From contig DLOQ01000007.1 of assembly GCA_002479655.1 (NCBI GenBank), forward strand, positions 33,355-38,684: a stretch of 5,330 nt of DNA, read 5' to 3'. The position numbers and the translations under genes are program-made. The notes under the pieces are model-generated. The model was not told where the DNA came from. It did not search any database and was given only the letters and a program-made list of their open reading frames with translations. The first letter of the stretch is position 1; every line of letters begins with the position of its first letter. This DNA comes from Lachnospiraceae bacterium UBA7480. Lineage in GTDB: Bacteria > Bacillota > Clostridia > Lachnospirales > Lachnospiraceae. Of this stretch, positions 1-5,330 are shown piece after piece.

Positions 1-914
1 CCATTCTGGAGATGCGCCTGTACAAATTGATCGGTCTGGAGATAGAAGCCCTGATCAACGAGCACGAGGAAACTATGGCGAATATCTACCGCTATGAGGA
101 TATCCTGGAGCGTCGGGATTCCATGGCGCAGGTCATTATTCAGGAATTGGATGATATCCGTAAGGAATATGGCAGACCGAGAAGGACAGTCATTGAAAAT
201 GCCAGCGAGGCGGTATTTGAAGAAAAGAAGATGGAGGAAATGGATGTTGTCTTTCTGATGGACCGCTTTGGTTACGGCAAGACCATTGATGTGCCTGCTT
301 ATGAGAGAAATAAGGAGACGATCGACGCGGAATTTCCCACCGTTGTGTTCTGTAAGAATACCGGAAAGATCTGCGCGTTTACCAATACGGGTATGCTGTA
401 TTCCATTAAGGCGGCGGATTTTCCCTTTGGAAAGTTCCGTGATAAGGGAGTGCCGATCGATAATGTCAGCAGCTTCGATTCCCAGAAGGAAGATATCATT
501 TATGTGGCTTCCCAGTCGGAATTGAATCTGTACCGGTTATTATTTGTCACAAAGAAGGCAATGCTTAAAGTAGTGGATGGCGGAGAATTTGATGTGGCAA
601 AGCGTGTTGTCGCGGCATCAAAGCTGCTTGATGGGGATGAAGTGCTCCTGATCTCGCCGATGAATGAGAAAAAAGAGCTTGTGATGCAGTCGAAAGCGGG
701 ATATTTCTTAAAGATCGACGCGGAAGAAGTTCCGGAGAAAAAGAAAGCTGCGGTGGGCGTCCGTGGGATGAAGATCACGGACAAGGAAGAACTGGAAGCC
801 GCTTATATCGTGCAGGGAACGGAAGAAGTTATCATTGAATATAAAGATAAGCCGCTGAATCTGAGCAGGATGCGGACGGCAAACAGGGATACGAAAGGAA
901 CGAAGCCTAAATAA
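1..914 (+). CDS. parC: DNA topoisomerase IV subunit A, C-terminal part (5' end outside window)
   Basis: This is the C-terminal part of a type IIA topoisomerase A subunit, which cuts and rejoins DNA with ParE to unlink and relax chromosomes. The frame is open from the left edge (first full codon at base 3), so the ATG at base 12 is internal and the active-site tyrosine domain lies outside. The first residues, ILEMRLYKLIGLE, match the conserved ILxMRLxxLxGLE segment at the end of the breakage-reunion core. Numbering from that Met, a charged helical stretch (about 10-55, ending EYGRPRRT) leads to a beta-pinwheel with about five blade-like repeats starting near 79, 111, 175, 222 and 263; RDKGVPIDNV (143-152) is typical of these domains. 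No GyrA box (QRRGGKG-like) is visible, and the pinwheel is short. Both favour ParC over GyrA. ParE would be expected upstream. The family is clear; ParC versus GyrA is a strong inference. Confidence 0.87.
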   Translation, partial: ILEMRLYKLIGLEIEALINEHEETMANIYRYEDILERRDSMAQVIIQELDDIRKEYGRPRRTVIENASEAVFEEKKMEEMDVVFLMDRFGYGKTIDVPAYERNKETIDAEFPTVVFCKNTGKICAFTNTGMLYSIKAADFPFGKFRDKGVPIDNVSSFDSQKEDIIYVASQSELNLYRLLFVTKKAMLKVVDGGEFDVAKRVVAASKLLDGDEVLLISPMNEKKELVMQSKAGYFLKIDAEEVPEKKKAAVGVRGMKITDKEELEAAYIVQGTEEVIIEYKDKPLNLSRMRTANRDTKGTKPK

Positions 915-950
915 ATTATGTATACCGAAATGCCGATATATTGATTTTCA

Positions 951-979
951 TTGACATTTTAAAGTGGATAAGGTAAGCT
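951..979 (+). promoter_or_regulatory. Possible sigma-A promoter for rsmD
   Basis: A perfect -35 hexamer, TTGACA (951-956), is followed after 17 bases by TAAGCT (974-979), which matches the TATAAT consensus at only 3 of 6 positions. The site lies in the 139-base gap after parC, where an operon break is plausible. The weak -10 makes this a tentative call. If it is real, the rsmD transcript would have a leader of roughly 65-70 bases containing the hairpin at 999-1015. Confidence 0.3.
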
Positions 980-998
980 GAGATAGTGATTAGTCCTT

Positions 999-1015
999 TT
1001 GGAAATATTTTCCAA
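999..1015 (+). repeat. Perfect 7-bp inverted repeat in the rsmD leader
   Basis: TTGGAAA (999-1005) and TTTCCAA (1009-1015) are exact reverse complements separated by TAT, giving a compact hairpin about 26 bases before the rsmD ribosome binding site (AAAGAGGT, 1041-1048). No run of T follows it, so it does not look like an intrinsic terminator. It could be an operator, an RNA-processing or stability element, or chance in AT-rich DNA. Confidence 0.45.
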
Positions 1016-1053
1016 TGAGTTGATATGGATAATGAATATAAAAGAGGTCAGTT

Positions 1054-1611
1054 ATGCGGGTCATTGCGGGAACAGCGAGAAGATTACAATTAAAGACGCC
1101 GGAAGGCAGTGATACGCGCCCGACAACAGACAGGATCAAGGAAACGTTATTCAATATGATACAGAACGATGTGCCGGGAGGCGTATTTGTGGATCTCTTT
1201 TCCGGCAGCGGCGGGATCGGGATCGAGGCGCTCAGCAGAGGCGCGAAGAAGGCGTATTTTGTGGAGAATGACAGGCGCGCCATTGATTGTATTGAAGCGA
1301 ACCTGAAGCATACAAATCTGACGGAGGATGCCATGGTATTAAAACAGGATGCCGTGACGGCGCTGCAGTACAGCATCCACGAACCGGCGGATGTGATCTT
1401 CGCTGATCCTCCTTATCAGAAAGGATTTCACCGGATGCTTCTTACGGCGGCATCAGGAAGCAGGGCGGTAACGGAAGATACCCTGCTGATCATAGAGGAA
1501 ACGAAAGACGAAGATTTTTCCTTCTGCGAGGAGCTTGGATTTGAGATGATCAAGGAGAAGATCTATAAGTCTAATAAACATGTATTGCTTAGAAAAAAGG
1601 AGATTCAATGA
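1054..1611 (+). CDS. rsmD: 16S rRNA (guanine(966)-N(2))-methyltransferase RsmD
   Basis: The 185-residue product is the usual size for RsmD (YlbH in Bacillus), which transfers a methyl group from S-adenosylmethionine to N2 of a guanine in 16S rRNA (G966 in E. coli numbering) during small-subunit assembly. The N-terminus [10 protein letters not shown] and the [13 protein letters not shown] segment (22-34) are family signatures. The Rossmann-fold SAM-binding motif I is [19 protein letters not shown] (46-64), an acidic ribose-binding position follows beta 2 (VEND, 70-73), and the catalytic motif IV is DPPY (118-121). The ATG at 1054 is supported by AAAGAGGT at 1041-1048. The stop codon overlaps the coaD start by 4 bases, so the two are almost certainly co-transcribed and translationally coupled. 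The rsmD-coaD pair is widespread in Firmicutes. No key motif is missing. Confidence 0.96.
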   Translation: MRVIAGTARRLQLKTPEGSDTRPTTDRIKETLFNMIQNDVPGGVFVDLFSGSGGIGIEALSRGAKKAYFVENDRRAIDCIEANLKHTNLTEDAMVLKQDAVTALQYSIHEPADVIFADPPYQKGFHRMLLTAASGSRAVTEDTLLIIEETKDEDFSFCEELGFEMIKEKIYKSNKHVLLRKKEIQ

Positions 1612-2108
1612 AAAAGGCGATCTATCCCGGCAGCTTTGATCCGGTGACATTCGGGCATCTTGATGTGATCCATCGCGCGTCGACAATGTTTGATGAGCTT
1701 GTGGTCAGCGTTTTGAATAATAAGGCTAAAAGTCCATTGTTTTCCGCAGAGGAACGTGTTAAAATGTTACAGGAAGCCACGAAGGATATCGGCAATATAA
1801 AGATCACGTCCTTCAGCGGGCTTCTGATCGATTATGCTAAGGAGATCGACGTACACATTGCGATCAGGGGACTGCGGGCTATTACGGATTTTGAATATGA
1901 ACTGCAGATCGCCCAGACGAACCGCAAGTTGTCGGAAGGGGAGCTTGATACGGTATTTTTAACGACCAGTTTGGAATATGCATACCTTAGCTCTTCCTCA
2001 GTAAAGGAGATCGCCAGCTTTGGCGGGGATGTATCGCAATGCGTTCCGGCGTTTGTGATGGAGAAGATATACAACAGATATCGTGAGATCAATGGATCGC
2101 AGTTATGA
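1608..2108 (+). CDS. coaD: Phosphopantetheine adenylyltransferase
   Basis: CoaD (PPAT, YlbI in Bacillus) joins 4'-phosphopantetheine and ATP to form dephospho-CoA and pyrophosphate, the penultimate step of cytosolic coenzyme A synthesis. At 166 residues it is the normal bacterial length. Visible signatures are [16 protein letters not shown] at the N-terminus with the nucleotidyltransferase TxGH motif (T14-H17), a basic substrate-binding position (K42), the RGLR motif (88-91) of the phosphate-binding site, [14 protein letters not shown] (95-108), and the C-terminal [11 protein letters not shown] (127-137), equivalent to the ISSxxVKE nucleotide-binding motif. The ATG overlaps the rsmD stop (ATGA at 1608-1611), and AAGGAG at 1597-1602 sits 5 bases upstream inside the end of rsmD. 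All catalytic residues I know of appear intact. Expression probably follows rsmD. Confidence 0.97.
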   Translation: MKKAIYPGSFDPVTFGHLDVIHRASTMFDELVVSVLNNKAKSPLFSAEERVKMLQEATKDIGNIKITSFSGLLIDYAKEIDVHIAIRGLRAITDFEYELQIAQTNRKLSEGELDTVFLTTSLEYAYLSSSSVKEIASFGGDVSQCVPAFVMEKIYNRYREINGSQL

Positions 2109-2118
2109 AAGACAAGTT

Positions 2119-2178
2119 ATGACGTGCAATCATGGCGAGCCGGATAAAGAGTTGACCGAAGGAAAGGAGTTGTCATAA
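2119..2178 (+). CDS. Possible 19-residue leader ORF before the coiled-coil gene
   Basis: An ATG at 2119 opens a 19-codon frame (MTCNHGEPDKELTEGKELS) ending in TAA at 2176-2178, two bases before the ATG of the next gene. The ribosome binding site of that gene lies inside this frame, the arrangement expected if translation of the short frame controlled access to the downstream start. Against it, there is no convincing ribosome binding site before 2119 (only a purine-rich AAAGACAAG), and a frame this short arises easily by chance. Confidence 0.15.
   Translation: MTCNHGEPDKELTEGKELS
2163..2170 (+). promoter_or_regulatory. Ribosome binding site for the coiled-coil gene
   Basis: AAAGGAGT at 2163-2170 is a strong Shine-Dalgarno match with 10 bases to the ATG at 2181, slightly longer than the other spacings here (5-9). 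It is the only good site that supports the 2181 start. The closer AAGG (2177-2180) abuts the start codon and is too near to act. Confidence 0.7.
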
Positions 2179-2180
2179 GG

Positions 2181-2804
2181 ATGGCAAGATTAAGCGGAAA
2201 TAAGACTACAAGCGAGATAGAAACAGTTATTGAGGAGATAGAAATATACATTGATAACTGCAAACCATCAAGGCTTTCACCAAGCAAGGTGATCGTGAAT
2301 CGTGAGGAAATAGAGGATCTCCTTAGAAAATTAAGAAAAGCTGTTCCGGAAGAAGTAGAGCGTTATCGTAAGATCATCAGCAATAAGGAAGAAATAGAAC
2401 GTGATGCAACGATGCGCGCGCAGGATCTGCTACAGAAGACGCAGGAAAAGACGAATCAGCTGGTCAGTGACAATGAGATCGTATCCAGAGCCAATAAATA
2501 TGCGAATGATATCGTAGAAACAGCATATGCGCAGGGACAGCAGATCGTTGATCAGGCACAGGTAGAAGCCAATGAGTATAAAGAGCAGGCGCAGAAGTAT
2601 CTTACGGATATGCTTGCCAACCTGCACCAGATCATATATCAGTGTCTTAATGAAACTTCCAAGAATACGTCAAAGCTGATGGATTCCTTAAATAAAGTAG
2701 CCGGCGAGGTGCAGTCCAATCTTGACGAATTAAACCCGCCTGCACCTGAACGAACACCTGCAGCCAATAAGCTAGACCTCTTGGGCGGTGTCACAGAAGA
2801 ATAA
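2181..2804 (+). CDS. Coiled-coil protein of unknown function encoded after coaD
   Basis: I do not recognise a defined function. The 207-residue product is hydrophilic, rich in Glu, Gln, Lys and Asn, with no signal peptide or membrane segment, so it is probably cytosolic. Residues 11-27 form an acidic helix (EIETVIEEIEIYIDN). A short KPSRLSPSKVIVNREEIEDLL region (28-48) follows, then a long predicted helical, coiled-coil stretch to about 183, rich in Ala/Gln between 100 and 140. The tail is proline-containing (NPPAPERTP, 185-193) and ends KLDLLGGVTEE. Proteins of this type beside clostridial coaD genes are, from memory, often labelled ATPase or V-type ATPase subunit H, probably from coiled-coil similarity. 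No Walker A (GxxxxGKS/T) motif is present, so an ATPase role is unsupported. A DivIVA-like scaffolding or cell-envelope role is possible but speculative. It is the last gene of the rsmD-coaD group, before the terminator at 2814. Confidence 0.85.
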   Translation: MARLSGNKTTSEIETVIEEIEIYIDNCKPSRLSPSKVIVNREEIEDLLRKLRKAVPEEVERYRKIISNKEEIERDATMRAQDLLQKTQEKTNQLVSDNEIVSRANKYANDIVETAYAQGQQIVDQAQVEANEYKEQAQKYLTDMLANLHQIIYQCLNETSKNTSKLMDSLNKVAGEVQSNLDELNPPAPERTPAANKLDLLGGVTEE

Positions 2805-2813
2805 AAAATAACG

Positions 2814-2840
2814 GAAACCGGTTTTTGCGAAACCGGTTTC
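2814..2840. terminator. Bidirectional intrinsic terminator between converging genes
   Basis: GAAACCGGTTT (2814-2824) pairs perfectly with AAACCGGTTTC (2830-2840), giving an 11-bp stem and a 5-base loop, TTGCG. It lies 9 bases after the coiled-coil gene's stop and 7 bases before the end of the convergent membrane-protein gene. On the minus strand the stem is followed by a T-rich run (TTATTTTTTATT), a good terminator tail. On the plus strand the tail (TTGTACTTTATCTT) is weaker but T-rich. It probably ends transcription from both sides, more efficiently on the minus strand. Confidence 0.85.
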
Positions 2841-2847
2841 TTGTACT

Positions 2848-3837
2848 TTATCTTATCAAAAATAGTAAAATGACAAATAATAACGCGCCCTGTAATATCT
2901 TATCCCGCACATAGGTCAATATGGACAGACCGGAATCCTTGATCATGCAGATTGTCTGCCCGATACAGCAGATGCCGCCAAATGTCATAAACGGCAGGGT
3001 GTGGAGAAGGATGCCGCGGATATCCCATAGACCGGCACTGCGGCTACAGTTCTGGACGCCTGATGTGATCTCTATCAGATTGCCCAGAATCAGGCTGTAT
3101 GTCTGATTAAGCTCGATAAGCCGCAGGGGCAGAAGAAATAAACGGAAAAAGATGATGTAACCCGCCAGCCTGACGATGGAGGAAAGCGCGTCGGTAATGC
3201 CGTAATCTATCATCTCCGTGATGCTTCCGGCTTTCCGGATATGGGAGATCGTCTCAGGAAGCGGCGCGGTAACGGGGCCTTCTTTTTGAGAATGCCTGCG
3301 GAAAAGACATTGGGACAGAAGAAAGCCATAGAGCAGCGGACAGCCGTAAAATAAAAGCAGCACCGGTATTTTGGGAAGCGCCGGGAATAACTGACAATAG
3401 ATGCTGACTAAAAAGACGGGGCTTAGATTGTTGCAGAAGCCGAGAAGATATTGCCCCTGCTCCTGACTGAGCTGATGCTCCTTTACCAGCTTGGCGCAAA
3501 GATATGCGCCGATCGGAAAACCGCATAAAAATCCCAGAAGCAGGACAAGGCAGCCATAAGAATCCAGATGATAAACAGAAGACAGCAGAGGGATGCGGAA
3601 GCGGTATTTGTTCTGATTTAAAAATATATAAAGGATAATATTGGACAGGATCATTGCCGGAAATAATGTAGGCAGAAGGCTTTGATACCAAATAAGTATA
3701 CTTTCACGGATCAGCGGCAGCGCAGTCTCCGGAAAGCAGAGCAGTATTGCAAGCAGCAGAAAACAAAACAGGAGCAGCAATATATTCCTGTATGATCTGG
3801 AAACTGTAAAAGGCTTTGATAATGAACGACCGGACAT
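2848..3837 (-). CDS. ylbJ: YlbJ-like integral membrane protein, nucleoside-recognition (Gate) family
   Basis: The product (329 residues from the chosen start) is a polytopic membrane protein resembling YlbJ, a Bacillus protein needed for normal sporulation whose transported substrate, if any, is unknown to me. Hydrophobic segments lie near residues 18-37, 48-73, 94-115, 131-150, 157-178, 216-243, 275-298 and 312-328, suggesting about eight membrane spans. Family-like signatures are LLPTLFPAMILSNII (54-68), CGFPIGA (105-111), CNNLSPVFL (135-143), EITSG (256-260) and FGGICCIGQT (286-295). Bacillus YlbJ is, as I recall, near 400 residues, so this is a shorter member. The frame extends to a TTG at 3855, but ATG at 3837 has GGGAG 6 bases upstream, so I chose it. 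It is alone on its strand, convergent with the rsmD-coaD group and divergent from the pseudouridine synthase. Adjacency to coaD mirrors the Bacillus ylbI-ylbJ order and supports the name. No clear sporulation-sigma promoter is visible. Confidence 0.78.
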   Translation of the reverse strand: MSGRSLSKPFTVSRSYRNILLLLFCFLLLAILLCFPETALPLIRESILIWYQSLLPTLFPAMILSNIILYIFLNQNKYRFRIPLLSSVYHLDSYGCLVLLLGFLCGFPIGAYLCAKLVKEHQLSQEQGQYLLGFCNNLSPVFLVSIYCQLFPALPKIPVLLLFYGCPLLYGFLLSQCLFRRHSQKEGPVTAPLPETISHIRKAGSITEMIDYGITDALSSIVRLAGYIIFFRLFLLPLRLIELNQTYSLILGNLIEITSGVQNCSRSAGLWDIRGILLHTLPFMTFGGICCIGQTICMIKDSGLSILTYVRDKILQGALLFVILLFLIR

Positions 3838-3843
3838 AATAAT

Positions 3844-3848
3844 CTCCC
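3844..3848 (-). promoter_or_regulatory. Ribosome binding site that fixes the ylbJ start
   Basis: Read on the minus strand, GGGAG (3848 to 3844) is followed by ATTATT and then ATG (3837-3835), a 6-base spacing. Using the upstream TTG at 3855 would place this Shine-Dalgarno sequence inside the coding region and leave that TTG with no purine-rich site (its upstream sequence is T-rich). The ATG start is therefore preferred. Confidence 0.75.
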
Positions 3849-3860
3849 AAGTCAAAAATA

Positions 3861-3890
3861 CTGATATTTCATCATAGTCTTGGATAAAAT
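3861..3890 (+). promoter_or_regulatory. Possible sigma-A promoter for the pseudouridine synthase unit
   Basis: CTGATA (3861-3866, 4 of 6 to TTGACA) and TAAAAT (3885-3890, 5 of 6 to TATAAT) are 18 bases apart in the short divergent gap. A transcript start near 3897 would leave just enough leader for the AGGA at 3901-3904. On the opposite strand TATGAT (3876 to 3871) could serve as a -10 for ylbJ, but with a poor -35, so the two promoters may overlap. Confidence 0.4.
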
Positions 3891-3913
3891 ATATGAGATG
3901 AGGAAATCAATTT

Positions 3914-4618
3914 ATGATGCGTTTGGATCGTTTTCTGGCAATAAATAAATACGGCACAAGACAGGATGTCAAGAAAATGATCCGTGCCGGTCAAGTTACG
4001 GTCGATGGACAGACTGTCAGAAACCCGGAATACAAGCTGGATGAGGAAACGGCGGAAGTGATCGTAGATGGCAGGCGCATGATTTATGAAAAGAACCATT
4101 ATATTATGCTGTATAAACCGGCAGGCTGTGTTTCTTCAACTTATGAAAAAGGGGAACGTTCCGTGCTGTCCTATATCAATGAGGCGTATGCCGGTGATCT
4201 GTTTCCGGTAGGAAGGCTGGATAAAGATACACAGGGACTTCTGCTGCTGACTGATGACGGCGTACTGGCGCATCAGCTGTTATCGCCGGCAAAGCATGTT
4301 GATAAACGGTATTATGTGGAACTGGAACGGGACGTGGCGGAAGACGCGGTGATAAGGTTTCAGGAAGGGATCGATATTGGCGATGAAGATATGACGATGC
4401 CGGCAGTCTTGGAATTGACTTCTGATCCGCGCCATGTGTATGTGACGCTTCACGAAGGCAGATACCACCAGATCAAGCGTATGTTTGAGGCGCTGGATAA
4501 CCGCGTGACGTATCTGAAACGGATCTCCATGAAAGAGCTTGTGCTGGATGAGACGCTTAAGCCTGGAGAATATCGGAAGCTGACGGAAGATGAAATCATG
4601 AAACTAAAAGTTCCTTAA
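3914..4618 (+). CDS. rsuA: 16S rRNA pseudouridine synthase, RsuA/RluB/E/F family
   Basis: This 234-residue enzyme isomerises a uridine to pseudouridine in ribosomal RNA. Its size and S4-plus-catalytic layout fit RsuA, which modifies U516 of 16S rRNA in E. coli; RluB/E/F relatives act on 23S rRNA, so the exact target is inferred. An S4 RNA-binding domain occupies about residues 2-58 (MRLDRFLAINKYGTRQDVKK, AGQVTVDGQTVRNP). The catalytic domain has the KPAG motif (68-71), the signature GRLDKDTQGLLLLTDDG (100-116) with catalytic Asp103, KRYYVEL (131-137), and EGRYHQIKRMFEAL (181-194). All core motifs are intact. AGGA (3901-3904) is 9 bases before the first ATG and 12 before the second ATG codon that follows directly, so the first is preferred. 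The next gene starts after 17 bases, so the two are probably co-transcribed. Confidence 0.93.
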   Translation: MMRLDRFLAINKYGTRQDVKKMIRAGQVTVDGQTVRNPEYKLDEETAEVIVDGRRMIYEKNHYIMLYKPAGCVSSTYEKGERSVLSYINEAYAGDLFPVGRLDKDTQGLLLLTDDGVLAHQLLSPAKHVDKRYYVELERDVAEDAVIRFQEGIDIGDEDMTMPAVLELTSDPRHVYVTLHEGRYHQIKRMFEALDNRVTYLKRISMKELVLDETLKPGEYRKLTEDEIMKLKVP

Positions 4619-4635
4619 AATTATGGAGGTATCTT

Positions 4636-5330
4636 ATGCGGATCGCATTGATTACGGGGGCATCATCGGGAATCGGCAAATGGTTTGCACTATATACGGC
4701 ATGTTACCGGAAGCATATTGATGAATTGTGGCTTGTGGCGCGCAATAAGCATCAACTTAAGAATGTCGGGGAAAAGATCACCCGTCATACGGGGATCCCA
4801 TGCAGGGTAGTTGCGGCGGATCTGACAGCGAAGGAAGATATGTTTTATATTGAGCAGCTGTTGATCAGGCAGGATCCGGAGATCGAGCTTCTGATCAACT
4901 GTGCGGGTTATGGTATGATCGGCAGTTTTAAGCAGATGAAATCGAGGGATCTAAGGGGAATGGTCCGGTTAAACTGTGAGGCGCTGACTGTGCTGACGAA
5001 GCTCTGTATTCCTTACATGCATCGTGATTCCATGATGATTAATGTAGCATCGGCAGCCGCTTTTACGCCGCAGTCGGATTTCGCGGTCTATGCCGCAACG
5101 AAAAGTTATGTGCTCAGCCTGTCAAGGGCGCTTGGAAAAGAATTGAAAAAGCTGGGCATCAGGGTCATGACCGTATGTCCCGGCTGCATTGATACGCCGT
5201 TTTTCACCAGGGCAGAACAGTATCAGGGGATGAAGCGCTATAAGAAATTTTTTATGGCAGATCCACGCGCCGTCGTCAGAAAAGCAATGATCGATGCCGC
5301 ACATGGTAAAAGGATGTCGATCTATGGCGG
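4636..5330 (+). CDS. Short-chain dehydrogenase/reductase (3' end outside window)
   Basis: The frame is open from ATG 4636 to the right edge (231 complete codons), so only the last few tens of residues of a classical SDR are missing. It should catalyse an NAD(P)(H)-dependent oxidation or reduction; the substrate cannot be told from sequence. Visible motifs are the cofactor-binding TGASSGIG (7-14), an Arg after beta 2 (VAR, 34-36) that hints at NADP(H), an Asp-Leu pair (62-63, AADL), NCAG (88-91, a variant of NNAG), the structural Asn113, catalytic Ser139, Tyr152 and Lys156 (YxxxK), and CPGCIDTPF (181-189) matching the PGxxxT motif. The catalytic tetrad is complete. GGAGGT at 4625-4630 is 5 bases before the ATG. 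The tight spacing after the pseudouridine synthase suggests one transcript, but I see no functional link between the two. Confidence 0.93.
   Translation, partial: MRIALITGASSGIGKWFALYTACYRKHIDELWLVARNKHQLKNVGEKITRHTGIPCRVVAADLTAKEDMFYIEQLLIRQDPEIELLINCAGYGMIGSFKQMKSRDLRGMVRLNCEALTVLTKLCIPYMHRDSMMINVASAAAFTPQSDFAVYAATKSYVLSLSRALGKELKKLGIRVMTVCPGCIDTPFFTRAEQYQGMKRYKKFFMADPRAVVRKAMIDAAHGKRMSIYG

Noticed and set aside
915..950. Terminator directly after parC
   Set aside because: The near-symmetric TATACCG/CCGATATA pairs over only about four bases before a mismatch, so no credible stem is present; read-through into rsmD remains possible.
941..960. Tandem 10-base repeat TTGATTTTCA/TTGACATTTT after parC
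   Set aside because: Several mismatches in low-complexity AT-rich DNA; it is not distinguishable from chance.
990..1376. Minus-strand open frame of 128 codons antisense to the rsmD leader and gene
   Set aside because: It lies opposite a confidently identified gene, shows no recognisable motif, and its composition is what the complement of rsmD would give.
2181..2804. V-type ATPase subunit identity for the coiled-coil protein
   Set aside because: There are no other V-ATPase genes nearby and no nucleotide-binding motif; resemblance would rest on coiled-coil composition alone.
3254..3691. Minus-strand open frame of 145 codons inside the ylbJ-like gene in another frame
   Set aside because: The other frame encodes a coherent membrane protein with family motifs, while this one has no domain-like pattern or ribosome binding site.
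3838..3913. Sporulation sigma-E promoter upstream of the ylbJ-like gene
   Set aside because: CTCATATA on the minus strand resembles a -35, but no CATACAAT-like -10 follows at the right distance.

Overview
The window looks like chromosomal core genome from a low-to-mid GC Firmicute, most likely a Clostridia/Lachnospiraceae-type gut anaerobe. The evidence is strong AGGAGG-like ribosome binding sites before most genes, the style of the topoisomerase C-terminus, the rsmD-coaD pair, and a YlbJ-type membrane protein next to coaD, as in the ylbH-ylbI-ylbJ neighbourhood of Bacillus. The organism assignment is inference from family resemblance, not from a search.

Layout from left to right. Bases 1-914 hold the C-terminal part of a type IIA topoisomerase A subunit, best read as ParC. 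A 139-base leader follows, with a possible promoter and a short perfect hairpin. Then come rsmD (16S rRNA G966 methyltransferase) and coaD (phosphopantetheine adenylyltransferase), which overlap by 4 bases. After a 72-base gap lies a gene for a soluble, largely coiled-coil protein of unknown function. This rightward group ends at a strong stem-loop (2814-2840), which probably also terminates the converging gene. That gene, on the minus strand, encodes a polytopic membrane protein of the YlbJ/nucleoside-recognition (Gate) family; its best start is an ATG at 3837. From a short divergent intergenic region, a second rightward unit begins: an RsuA-type 16S rRNA pseudouridine synthase, then, 17 bases later, a short-chain dehydrogenase/reductase that runs off the right edge.

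Functionally the window mixes housekeeping tasks: chromosome decatenation (ParC), modification of the small ribosomal subunit (RsmD and the pseudouridine synthase), coenzyme A synthesis (CoaD), and a membrane protein whose Bacillus relative is linked to sporulation. I see no tRNA, rRNA, CRISPR array, insertion sequence, prophage or defence genes, and nothing that looks like a new multi-gene system. The least understood items are the coiled-coil protein after coaD, the region just upstream of it (a possible 19-codon ORF and a repeated 8-mer), and the hairpin in the rsmD leader.
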